This document shows positions 35,679-43,621 of a stretch of 64,000 nucleotides of DNA, piece after piece (positions within the stretch are counted from its first letter, which is position 1; the number at the start of each line of letters is the position of its first letter). The stretch is from CBDESM01 sp965242485 (lineage in GTDB: Bacteria > Chloroflexota > Dehalococcoidia > Bin125), in assembly GCA_965242485.1 (NCBI GenBank), contig CBDESM010000003.1, positions 1,550,001 to 1,614,000 of the forward strand. The letters are read 5' to 3'. The translations under genes and the position numbers were made by a program. The notes below the pieces were generated by a model. It did no database searches. It was not told the origin of the DNA and saw only the letters and a list, made by a program, of their open reading frames with translations.

Positions 35679-35930
35679 ATGCACGACCCCGACGATCCCG
35701 ACGCTGAGTTCTACGAAGACGATGACGATGTGGAAATCGTCCTCGGCGGGCCGCCGCTCTGGGGGTTCGAGGTCTTCTTCGAAGACGACGAGTTTGAGCG
35801 CCTGCTCCGCATGCAAGGCGACTCCGGCGGCAAATTCAACGTCTTCATCCATGACATCGCGATGCGGGCGCTGGCCGAGTGGGAAGCCGGCGCGGCCGAC
35901 CGTCCAGCGCCGGTCACCGCGGCCGACTGA
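35679..35930 (+). CDS. antitoxin-like partner protein, Cys motif absent
   Basis: This 83-residue acidic protein ends in FEVFFEDDEFERLLRMQGDS...FNVFIHDIAMRALAEWEA, homologous to the C-terminal half of the three partner genes at 42003-42908 (FEGDEYRAFSAMMRAN...NRYLKDLAMRAIEEWQA). The strand-helix-helix order suggests a ribbon-helix-helix DNA-binding fold. The N-terminus is Asp-rich and lacks the CxCP...RDHxPxC motif of the other copies. It lies just after the toxin relic and before thiZ, interrupting the ABC operon. Confidence 0.5.
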   Translation: MHDPDDPDAEFYEDDDDVEIVLGGPPLWGFEVFFEDDEFERLLRMQGDSGGKFNVFIHDIAMRALAEWEAGAADRPAPVTAAD

Positions 35931-35963
35931 CCCGCCGCGACGACTTCGGCTCCGAGTCGCTTC

Positions 35964-36733
<770 letters not shown>

Positions 36734-36737
<4 letters not shown>

Positions 36738-37513
36738 ACGCCGGCCGCCAGCGCAGCTGGGCGCTCAGCGCCGGCGCGCCGCTCGCATTGATCATCGTCG
36801 TGCTCGCCGTCTGGCAGGCCTACGTCTGGCTCTCCGGCATCCGCCCGCAGATCCTGCCCGGCCCGGTCCGCATCGTCCGCGAGAGCGTCCAAGCGGCGGA
36901 CCTGATCTGGTCGCACTCGCTCGTCACCATGAGCGAGGTCGCGATCGGCCTCGCCATCTCGATCACCGGCGCGCTCCTGCTCGGCCTCGCGCTCGATCTC
37001 TCGGCCCCCGCGCGCCGCGCGCTCTACCCCCTCATCGTCGCCTCGCAGACCGTCCCGATCCCCGTCGTCGCGCCGCTGATGATCGTCTGGTTCGGCTTCG
37101 GCATCCTGCCCAAGATCATCGTGATCAGCCTCTTCACCTTCGTCCCCATCGTGCTCGGCTTCACCGCCGGCCTCGCCGCCGTCGACCGCGAGGCGCTCGA
37201 CCTGATGCGCACCTTCCGCGCCTCGCGCTGGCAGCTCTACCGCCACCTCAAGATCCCCGCGGCCCTGCCGGACCTCTTCACCGGACTCCGCATCGGCGCG
37301 ATCTACGCGGTGATCGGCGCTATCTTCGGCGAGCTGGCCGGATCAATAGATGGGCTCGGCATCTTCATGGAGCAAGCGCGCCTCTCCTTCCGCCTCGACT
37401 TGGTCTTCGGCGCGATCTTCGTCAGCACCCTGCTCTCCTACCTGCTCTTCCTCGCCGTCGTCGCCGCCGAGCGCCTGCTCGTCCCGTCGCGCTTCGCCGA
37501 CAGGGAGCGTTGA
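36734..37513 (+). CDS. thiX: ABC transporter permease (ThiX-like)
   Basis: This 259-residue permease has about six membrane helices and the cytoplasmic EAA loop (about 140-180: GLAAVDREALDLMRTFRASRWQLYRHLKIPAALPDLFTGLRIG). It is of the SsuC/TauC type that serves NMT1-domain binding proteins. ATG 36734 overlaps the ATPase stop (ATGA). Confidence 0.85.
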
Positions 37514-38157
37514 TCGTGCCCGGCGAGCTGCCGCGCCTGATGCTCGTGACCGACCGCGGAGCGACCCGCGGCCGCCCGCTTGAAGACGTCGTCCACGCGG
37601 CCGCGGTGGGCGCGGACGGGCGCTTGTTCGTGCAGGTGCGCGAACCCGATCTCGGCGAAGATGCGCTGGCCGAACTTTGCGAGCGCATCCTCCGCAGCCT
37701 CGAACCCTCCGTCCGCGTCGCCGTCAACGGGAACCCCGCGGTCGCCGCCCGGCTCGGCATCGGCCTCCACCTGCCCGCCCGCGCGCCTGCGGCGGAGCCG
37801 GGCGCAAGCCTCGTCGGACGTTCCGTTCACGACCGGTCGGAAACCGATGCCGCCGTCGCCGAGAAGGTCGATTACGCGGTGATCGGCACCGTCTTCGAGA
37901 CCGCGTCCCACCCCGGACGCGAAGCCGGGGGGCTCGAACACGTCCGCGTGCTCGCCCAGCGGCTCGGCGGCATTCCGGCCTACGCGATCGGCGGGATGAC
38001 GTCCGCCAACGCCGCGCTCGCGATCGCGTCGGGGGCGCACGGCGCGGCGGTCCGCTCCGCCATCCTCGCGTCCGAAAACCCGGCCGGCGCCGCGCGCACG
38101 ATCCTCGCCGCCGTCGAGGCGATGGCTGCCGCCGCCGCTCCGTCTGCTGCCGGCTGA
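37510..38157 (+). CDS. tenI: TenI-like thiazole tautomerase / ThiE paralogue
   Basis: This 215-residue TIM-barrel protein belongs to the ThiE/TenI family. Where ThiE has QYREK and a phosphate loop with GPVYGTxSK, this protein has FVQVREPDLGEDAL and YAVIGTVFETASHPGREAGG, closer to the 'VFET' segment of TenI. TenI aromatises the thiazole made by ThiG, which fits the cluster. The TTG at 37510 overlaps the permease stop; a GTG at 37516 is the alternative. Catalytic residues should be checked before excluding ThiE activity. Confidence 0.7.
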   Translation: MIVPGELPRLMLVTDRGATRGRPLEDVVHAAAVGADGRLFVQVREPDLGEDALAELCERILRSLEPSVRVAVNGNPAVAARLGIGLHLPARAPAAEPGASLVGRSVHDRSETDAAVAEKVDYAVIGTVFETASHPGREAGGLEHVRVLAQRLGGIPAYAIGGMTSANAALAIASGAHGAAVRSAILASENPAGAARTILAAVEAMAAAAAPSAAG

Positions 38158-38177
38158 GCCGCGGCTAGCCTGCCTCC

Positions 38178-41150
38178 ATGCCCGTCTCCGCCCCGCCCAG
38201 GCCCGTGCTCGAAGGCGCGACCGCCTCGCGCTACCCCAGCGTCGAGCGCGCCCGCCGGATGCTGCGGGACGCGCCCGCCGGCCTGCGCGCGCTCGCCGAC
38301 GACCTCCGCGCCGCCGTCGAACTCCCGGCGGACGTGCTCGTCGATCGCCCCTCGCGCCTGCTCTTCGCCACCGACGCCTCGCTCTACGAGATGGAGCCGG
38401 TTGCCGTCGTCTTCCCCCGCAGCGCCGAGGATGCCGCCGCCGCCGTCAACGTCGCGCGCGCCCGCGGCGTGCCCGTCCTGCCCCGCGGCGCCGGCACCAG
38501 CCTCGCCGGCCAGGGCGTCAACCACGCCGTCGTACTCGACTTCACCCGCTGGATGGACGGCATCATCGAGATCGATCCCGCCGCCCGCACCGCCCGCGTC
38601 CAGCCCGGCCTCGTGCTCAGCGAACTCAACAAGGCGGCCCGCGAGCACGGGCTGCAGTACCCGATCGACCCGTCGACCGCCAACCGGGCCACCATCGGCG
38701 GCGGCATCGGCAACAACTCCTGCGGCACACACTCCGGCCTCTACGGCAAGACCATCGACGTCGTCGACTCCGTCGCCGTCGTGCTAGCCGACGGCTCCCG
38801 CCTCGAATTCGCCCGCCGCGAAGGCTCCGAACTGCGCGGCCTGCTCGACGCCGGCGGCCCCGAAGGCCGACTCTTGGCGGACCTCCGCGCCATCGCTGAC
38901 GAGCACCGCGGCGAGATCGCCGAGCGCTTCCCCGACATCCCCCGCCGCGTCTCCGGCTACAACATCGAAACCCTGCTCGATCCCGATGCCGCCGATCTCT
39001 CGCAGCTGATCGTCGGCTCCGAGGGCACCCTCGCCGTCGTCACCGAGGCCTCCGTCCAGCTCGCGGAACTGCCCAAGCGCCGCGGCGTGCTGGCCGCGCA
39101 CTTCCGCACGCTCGTGGAGGCCGCCGAGGGCACGCTGATCGCCCGCGAGCGCGATCCGGCCGCCATCGAGCTGGTCGACGACATCATCATCGAGCGCTGC
39201 CGCTCCTCGACCGGCTACGCCCCGCTCGCCGATTTCGTCCAGGGCGAGCCCGGCGCGGTGCTCCTGATCGAGGCGTTCGGCGAGGACGAGGAGGACGTGC
39301 GGGGGCAGCTCGCGCGGATCGAGCACGACCTGCTCCGCGCCCGCACCTGCTACGCCGCCGTCACCGAGCTCGATCCCGCCGCGCAAGCGCGGATGTGGAG
39401 CATGCGCCAGGCCGGACTCGGGCTGCTCATGTCGATGCACGGCGACGCCAAGCCCGTCGCCTTCGTGGAAGACGCCGCCGTCCCGCCCGAGCATCTGCCC
39501 AAGTTCGTCGCCCGCTTCGATGTCGCCGTGCGCAATTTCGGCCTCCGCGCCGGCTACTACGGCCACGCCGCAGCCGGCTGCCTCCACATTCGCCCCATCG
39601 TCGACGTCAAGGACAAGGCCGGCCTCGAAACGGCCGAGCGCCTCGCCGAAAAGATCGCCGACCTCGTGGTCGAGTTCGGCGGCAGCCTCTCCGGCGAGCA
39701 CGGCGACGGCATCGTCCGCGGCGCATTCCTCGAGAAGATGTACGGCCCGCGCCTGGTCCAGGCCTTCCGCGACGTCAAGTCCGTCTTCGATCCCGAAGGC
39801 ATACTCAACCCCGGCAAGATCATCGATACCCCGCCGTTCCGCGACAATCTCCGCCTCTCGCCCGCGACGGTTAACCATGATCCGCAGCCGCTGCTCGGCT
39901 TCCAAGCCGAGGGCGGCCTCGCCCGCGCCGTCGAGATGTGCAACGGGCAGGGCGCGTGCCGCAAGTTCGACGGCGCCATGTGCCCCTCGTTCCAAGTCAC
40001 GCGCGACGAGGAGCACTCCACCCGCGGCCGCGCCAACCTGCTCCGCCAAGTCCTCAACGGCGGGCTGCCGGCCGACGAGCTCGCCGGCGACCGCCTCCAT
40101 GCCGCGCTCGATCTGTGCGTCGAGTGCAAGGCCTGCAAGGCCGAATGCCCTTCCGGCGTCGACGTCGCCAAGCTCAAGTACGAAGTGCTCTCCCAGCGCC
40201 GCCTTGCCCGCGGCGCTCCATTGAGGGACCGCGCCTTCGCCCGCATCGACCGATTGGCCGCCTGGGGCGCCCGCGCCGCGCCGCTCGCCAACCGAATCGC
40301 CGGCATCGGCCCGGCCCGCTCCCTGCTCCACCGCCTCGGCATCCACCGCGACCGGCCGCTGCCGCAGTTCGCATCGCGCACCTACGACCAATGGCGCGCC
40401 GATCGCGAGCCGCCGAGAACGAAGCGCGGCGAAGTCGTCCTGTTCGTTGATACGTTCACCAACTACTTCCATCCCGAAGTCGGCATCGCCGCCACGCGCA
40501 TCGCCGAAGCGCTCGGCTATCGCGTGATCAGCGTTGACCAGCGCGAATGCTGCGGCCGCCCCTCGATCTCCAAGGGCGAGCTCGGCCGCGCCAAGCAATT
40601 GGCCGAACATAACGTCGCCGCGCTCGTCGGCTACGCCCGCCGCGGTATCCCCGTCATCGGCGTCGAGCCCTCCTGCATCCTCACGCTGCGCGACGAGTAC
40701 CCGCTGCTGCTGCGCAGCGCCCCCGCCGCGATGGTGGCCGAACGCGCGCTCCTCTTCGACGAATGGCTCGCCGCCGAGCTCGAGCGGGAAGACGGCCCCG
40801 GCATCTTCCGCCCGGCCGACCGCGAGCTGCTCGTCCACATCCACTGCCACCAGAAAGCGCTCGCCGGCTTCACGCAGACGCTCGACGTACTGAAATCCGC
40901 CGGCTACGCCGCCAGCGTCGTCGACTCGGCCTGCTGCGGCATGGCCGGCTCCTTCGGCTTCGAAGCCGAGCACTACGAGATCTCGCGCCAAATGGCCGAC
41001 CTGCGCCTGCTCCCCGCCATCGAGAACGCATCGCCCGACGCCCAAATCGCCATCACCGGCGTCTCCTGCCGCCAGCAAATCTCCCACTTCGCCACCCGCC
41101 AACCCCGCCACCTGCTCGAATACCTATCCGACGCCCTCACCACCGATTGA
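38178..41150 (+). CDS. FAD-linked oxidase / Fe-S (glycolate or D-2-hydroxyacid dehydrogenase-like) fusion
   Basis: This 990-residue fusion has a GlcD-type FAD-binding domain (about 60-240; VLPRGAGTSLAGQGVN, NRATIGGGIGNNSCGTHSGLYGKT), a FAD-oxidase C domain (to about 545; GCLHIRPIVDVKD, GEHGDGIVRG), a ferredoxin-like region (CNGQGACRKFDGAMCPSF, CVECKACKAECPSGVD) and two CCG domains (SVDQRECCGRPS, VVDSACCGMAGSFG). This one-chain layout matches YdiJ-type D-2-hydroxyacid dehydrogenases. Electrons probably leave via the Fe-S part to the quinone pool or an electron carrier. Substrate undetermined. Confidence 0.9.
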   Translation: MPVSAPPRPVLEGATASRYPSVERARRMLRDAPAGLRALADDLRAAVELPADVLVDRPSRLLFATDASLYEMEPVAVVFPRSAEDAAAAVNVARARGVPVLPRGAGTSLAGQGVNHAVVLDFTRWMDGIIEIDPAARTARVQPGLVLSELNKAAREHGLQYPIDPSTANRATIGGGIGNNSCGTHSGLYGKTIDVVDSVAVVLADGSRLEFARREGSELRGLLDAGGPEGRLLADLRAIADEHRGEIAERFPDIPRRVSGYNIETLLDPDAADLSQLIVGSEGTLAVVTEASVQLAELPKRRGVLAAHFRTLVEAAEGTLIARERDPAAIELVDDIIIERCRSSTGYAPLADFVQGEPGAVLLIEAFGEDEEDVRGQLARIEHDLLRARTCYAAVTELDPAAQARMWSMRQAGLGLLMSMHGDAKPVAFVEDAAVPPEHLPKFVARFDVAVRNFGLRAGYYGHAAAGCLHIRPIVDVKDKAGLETAERLAEKIADLVVEFGGSLSGEHGDGIVRGAFLEKMYGPRLVQAFRDVKSVFDPEGILNPGKIIDTPPFRDNLRLSPATVNHDPQPLLGFQAEGGLARAVEMCNGQGACRKFDGAMCPSFQVTRDEEHSTRGRANLLRQVLNGGLPADELAGDRLHAALDLCVECKACKAECPSGVDVAKLKYEVLSQRRLARGAPLRDRAFARIDRLAAWGARAAPLANRIAGIGPARSLLHRLGIHRDRPLPQFASRTYDQWRADREPPRTKRGEVVLFVDTFTNYFHPEVGIAATRIAEALGYRVISVDQRECCGRPSISKGELGRAKQLAEHNVAALVGYARRGIPVIGVEPSCILTLRDEYPLLLRSAPAAMVAERALLFDEWLAAELEREDGPGIFRPADRELLVHIHCHQKALAGFTQTLDVLKSAGYAASVVDSACCGMAGSFGFEAEHYEISRQMADLRLLPAIENASPDAQIAITGVSCRQQISHFATRQPRHLLEYLSDALTTD

Positions 41151-41160
41151 GCATCTGATA

Positions 41161-41179
41161 CCCCGGACGCAAAGCCGGG
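41161..41179. terminator. weak hairpin after the FAD oxidase
   Basis: CCCGG and CCGGG pair around ACGCAAAG just ten bases after the oxidase stop. Its position suits transcription termination before the tRNA-Phe repeat array, but no T-tract follows. Confidence 0.3.
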
Positions 41180-41206
41180 CTGCCGCGTACTCGCGCCACA
41201 AGAGGA

Positions 41207-41551
41207 GGTTGGTGGCCCGGGGCAGAGTCGAGCTGCCGGCGCCGCGCCTCCGGCAATGGCAGCCAGTGCCTGCTCGCATCGCAAGCGGAAAGGTTGGTGG
41301 CCCGGGGCAGGGTCGAACTGCCGGCACCACGCCTCCGGCAATGGCAGTCAGTCGTGTGCTGGTGGCGCAAGTGGGAAAGGTTGGTGGCCCGGGGCAGAGT
41401 CGAACTGCCGGCACCACGCCTTCGGCAATGGCAGTCAGTCGTGTGCTGGTGGCGCAAGTGGGAAAGGTTGGTGGCCCGGGGCAGAGTCGAGCTGCCGGTG
41501 CCGCGCCTTCGGCAATGGCAGTCAGTCGTGTGCTGGTGGCGCAAGTGGAAA
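41207..41551. repeat. four tandem tRNA-Phe-derived repeat units (85-87 bp)
   Basis: Units begin GGTTGGTGGCCCGGGGCAG at 41207, 41292, 41379 and 41466, and the fifth matching start (41552) leads into the intact tRNA-Phe gene. Read on the minus strand each unit holds the tRNA 3' acceptor strand with CCA and the complete T-arm, plus both sides of the anticodon stem, but the anticodon loop is replaced by a longer insert (CTGCCATTGCCGAAGGC-like) and the D-arm and 5' acceptor are replaced by a TTTCCCACTTGCGCCACC-like block. The last three units are nearly identical; the first is more diverged. They are not tRNAs and are not CRISPR repeats. Confidence 0.85.
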
Positions 41552-41554
41552 GGT

Positions 41555-41630
41555 TGGTGGCCAGGGGCAGAGTCGAACTGCCGACACCACGATTTTCAGT
41601 CGTGTGCTCTACCAACTGAGCTACCTGGCC
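41555..41630 (-). tRNA. tRNA-Phe(GAA)
   Basis: Complete cloverleaf on the minus strand: acceptor GGCCAGG/CCTGGCC, D-stem GCTC/GAGC, anticodon loop CTGAAAA (GAA), T-arm GGCAG-TTCGACT-CTGCC, discriminator A and encoded CCA. Its 3' side is the parent of the tandem repeats to the left. Confidence 0.95.
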
Positions 41631-41668
41631 GCGGGCACCAATCATACAGTGCAGCGGGAGGCCGAGTG

Positions 41669-41986
41669 ATGCCGCCGGACGTTGACGAGCTGGATTGGAG
41701 TGCCGACATTCCGTCGAAGCTCGGACGACACGGCTTGACGACCGACGATGCGCAGGACGTGTTCAGAATCCGTCCGCTGCTCGCGTGGCAGAAGGAGGAA
41801 TGGCAGTTGGGAGACGATGGACTGCTCCGTCTGAGGCCTCGACGCGTCAGGATGATCGGCCCTGACTACTCGGGGCGCTTCCTGACGTTTATCCTTGAAG
41901 CACCGGACGATCGTCGCGTGTCACAGATCGTCTCGGGCTGGCCGGCTACGCGGCGCGACATCGCCCGCTACCGCCGAGCCAGATGA
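41669..41986 (+). CDS. BrnT-like toxin-family protein
   Basis: This 105-residue protein has the BrnT-type order: a KHG-like segment near the N-terminus (SKLGRHGLTTDDAQDVF, about 16-32), then RRVRMIGPDYSGRFLTFIL (about 57-75), then a basic end QIVSGWPATRRDIARYRRAR. BrnT toxins are small RelE-fold ribonucleases whose genes precede a DNA-binding antitoxin; here three partner-type genes follow at once. The match is by motif order only. It starts 39 bases after tRNA-Phe on the opposite strand. A decayed relative lies at 35521. Confidence 0.6.
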   Translation: MPPDVDELDWSADIPSKLGRHGLTTDDAQDVFRIRPLLAWQKEEWQLGDDGLLRLRPRRVRMIGPDYSGRFLTFILEAPDDRRVSQIVSGWPATRRDIARYRRAR

Positions 41987-42002
41987 TCCGCGCGACTGCA
42001 CA

Positions 42003-42290
42003 ATGACCGACTACGACGACTGCATCTGCCCGAATGACAGCAGGGACCACCTCCCCCACTGCGCCTTCGCCGATGAGGACCAATGGGAAGAGGGCGAGAT
42101 CATCGAAGGCAAGACCGTGAGGATGCATGTGCGCGCCGTTTTCGAAGGCGACGAGTACCGCGCTTTCTCGGCGATGATGCGCGCGAACGGCGAGTGGCAT
42201 CCCAACCGCTATCTCAAAGACTTGGCGATGCGCGCCATCGAGGAATGGCAGGCAGTGCCGCAGCACTCTGCCGTCGCGGAGGGCGACTGA
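42003..42290 (+). CDS. CxCP-motif antitoxin-like partner, copy 1
   Basis: This 95-residue protein has an N-terminal motif DDCICPNDSRDHLPHC (about 5-20) with Cys and His spaced like a small zinc site. An acidic linker follows, then a C-terminal strand-helix-helix VRAVFEGDEYRAFSAMMRAN...NRYLKDLAMRAIEEWQAV that looks like a ribbon-helix-helix fold. It follows the BrnT-like gene by 16 bases. Nearly all of its DNA is repeated in copy 3. Family not recognised; role as antitoxin or regulator is inferred from position. Confidence 0.6.
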   Translation: MTDYDDCICPNDSRDHLPHCAFADEDQWEEGEIIEGKTVRMHVRAVFEGDEYRAFSAMMRANGEWHPNRYLKDLAMRAIEEWQAVPQHSAVAEGD

Positions 42291-42296
42291 CCGGGC

Positions 42297-42593
42297 ATGC
42301 CTGCTACCGCTGATCCGGGCTGTCGTCTAGACGACTGCATTTGCCCGGCAGACAGACGGGATCACCGGCCCGATTGCCCGTATTCCGATATCGGGCTCTG
42401 GGACGACGAAGAAGATGGCGTTGGCATGATCGTACGGGTCCCGTTCGAGCAGCAGCAGTACGGCGCGCTCCGCGCGATGATGCGCGCGCATGGCGAGGAC
42501 AACCCCAACCGTTTCGTTCGAGACATGATGCTCCGCGCTATCGAGGAATGGCAGGCGGTGCCGCCGCACTCCGCCGTCGCGGAGGGCGACTGA
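42297..42593 (+). CDS. CxCP-motif antitoxin-like partner, copy 2 (divergent)
   Basis: This 98-residue paralogue keeps DDCICPADRRDHRPDC and the C-terminal end AIEEWQAVPPHSAVAEGD, but the middle (IGLWDDEEDGVGMIVRVPFEQQQYGALRAMMRAHGEDNPNRFVRDMMLRA) differs strongly from copies 1 and 3. The MIVRVPFEQQQYGALRAMM segment makes the ribbon-helix-helix pattern clearest here. It begins six bases after copy 1, with the same CTGACCGGGCATG junction that precedes copy 3. Confidence 0.6.
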   Translation: MPATADPGCRLDDCICPADRRDHRPDCPYSDIGLWDDEEDGVGMIVRVPFEQQQYGALRAMMRAHGEDNPNRFVRDMMLRAIEEWQAVPPHSAVAEGD

Positions 42594-42599
42594 CCGGGC

Positions 42600-42908
42600 A
42601 TGGCCTCCGCTGTTGATCTGGAAGATCGCCTAGACGACTGCATCTGCCCGAATGACAGCAGGGACCACCTCCCCCACTGCGCCTTCGCCGATGAGGACCA
42701 ATGGGAAGAGGGCGAGATCATCGAAGGCAAGACCGTGAGGATGCATGTGCGCGCCGTTTTCGAAGGCGACGAGTACCGTGCTTTCTCGGCGATGATGCGC
42801 GCGAACGGCGAGTGGCATCCCAACCGCTATCTCAAGGACTTGGCGATGCGCGCCGTCGAGGAGTGGCAGGCGGTGCCGCCACATTCCGCTGTTGCGGAGA
42901 CTGATTAG
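42600..42908 (+). CDS. CxCP-motif antitoxin-like partner, copy 3
   Basis: This 102-residue paralogue is almost identical to copy 1 from DDCICPNDSRDHLPHC through AMRAVEEWQAV, at both protein and DNA level, apart from a different first dozen residues (MASAVDLEDRL). The near-identity of the outer copies with a divergent middle copy suggests a recent duplication or gene conversion. It is convergent with the thymidylate-kinase-like genes. Confidence 0.6.
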   Translation: MASAVDLEDRLDDCICPNDSRDHLPHCAFADEDQWEEGEIIEGKTVRMHVRAVFEGDEYRAFSAMMRANGEWHPNRYLKDLAMRAVEEWQAVPPHSAVAETD

Positions 42909-42915
42909 CGGGGGC

Positions 42916-43611
42916 TCAGGGCTCGCGCATGCTGGCTACTACGGGGGCGGCCTTGGCGCGGACTTGGTCGAAGACCTCTTCGACCGAGCCGCGGGCGTCG
43001 ACTACGTCGAAGCCGTAGCGGTCCGACATTTCGCGGAACTCGGCGATCATCTTGCCCTGGTGTTGCACGAACGCGTCGTGGATCGACGCCCCCTGCAGGT
43101 AGTCGCCGCCCGACTCCCAGTAGTCGAACCCGCGCTCCAGCACCCGCAGCACGAGCTGATCGACGTCGATGTCGAGGTAGATCACCTGGTCCGGCACCAG
43201 CGCGAACGAGTAGACGTCTTCCAGCCAGGCCCGCGGCGCACCGCGCACCGTCGCGCGCGCGATCAGCGAGAAGATGTAGCGGTCGACCAGCGCAACCATG
43301 CCCGCGCGCAGCGCCGGCAGCACGATCCTCTCGAAGCGGTCCCAGAAATCGGTCGCGTAGAACAAATTCAGCGTGATCGGGTCCAGCGTGTGCCCGCGCT
43401 TGGCCCGCTCGATCCCCGGCCCGACCAGCGGCGAGCGCCGCAGGCCGCTGTCGACGACGCCGAACCCTTCCGCCTCGAGCCATTCCTTCAGCAGCGAGAT
43501 CGCGGTCGAGCGGCCCACTCCGTCGGTGCCCTCGATCACGATCATCCGGCCCGGCAGGTCGGCCGTGCCGACGCCCGGCGGCGGGTCGCCGTAGAAGCGC
43601 AGGTCGGTCAT
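42916..43611 (-). CDS. thymidylate-kinase-like protein with altered Walker A
   Basis: This 231-residue P-loop protein has the Tmk fold order: MIVIEGTDGVGRSTAISLL (Walker A at 28-36), LVDRYIFSLIARA (DR-Y motif) and a lid-like region near GFDYWESGGDYL. The invariant Walker A lysine is Arg34 (GVGRST), and the TMP-binding FxREPGGT segment is absent (DSGLRRSPLVG). It may be a non-catalytic or specialised partner of the neighbouring paralogue. ATG 43611 is ten bases after the upstream gene. Confidence 0.7.
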   Translation of the reverse strand: MTDLRFYGDPPPGVGTADLPGRMIVIEGTDGVGRSTAISLLKEWLEAEGFGVVDSGLRRSPLVGPGIERAKRGHTLDPITLNLFYATDFWDRFERIVLPALRAGMVALVDRYIFSLIARATVRGAPRAWLEDVYSFALVPDQVIYLDIDVDQLVLRVLERGFDYWESGGDYLQGASIHDAFVQHQGKMIAEFREMSDRYGFDVVDARGSVEEVFDQVRAKAAPVVASMREP

Positions 43612-43621
43612 CGCGCCCGCC

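Noticed and set aside
37510..38157. A second plain thiamine-phosphate synthase
   Set aside because: The VFETASHPG segment and altered phosphate-site sequences resemble TenI more than ThiE, and a complete ThiE is in the same operon.
38784..41111. 775-codon minus-strand frame opposite the FAD oxidase
   Set aside because: Antisense shadow of a well-conserved gene; sequence is Gly/Ala/Asp/Glu-rich with no motif.
41207..41551. CRISPR array
   Set aside because: The units are contiguous 85-87 bp copies with no unique spacers between short repeats, and no cas genes are present; similarity to tRNA-Phe explains them.
41137..41645. Minus-strand frames with repeating RHQHTTDCHCRRRGAGSS-like peptides in the tRNA-Phe array
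   Set aside because: The repeat arises from the tRNA-derived DNA units; it includes the intact tRNA gene in one frame and lacks a ribosome-binding site.
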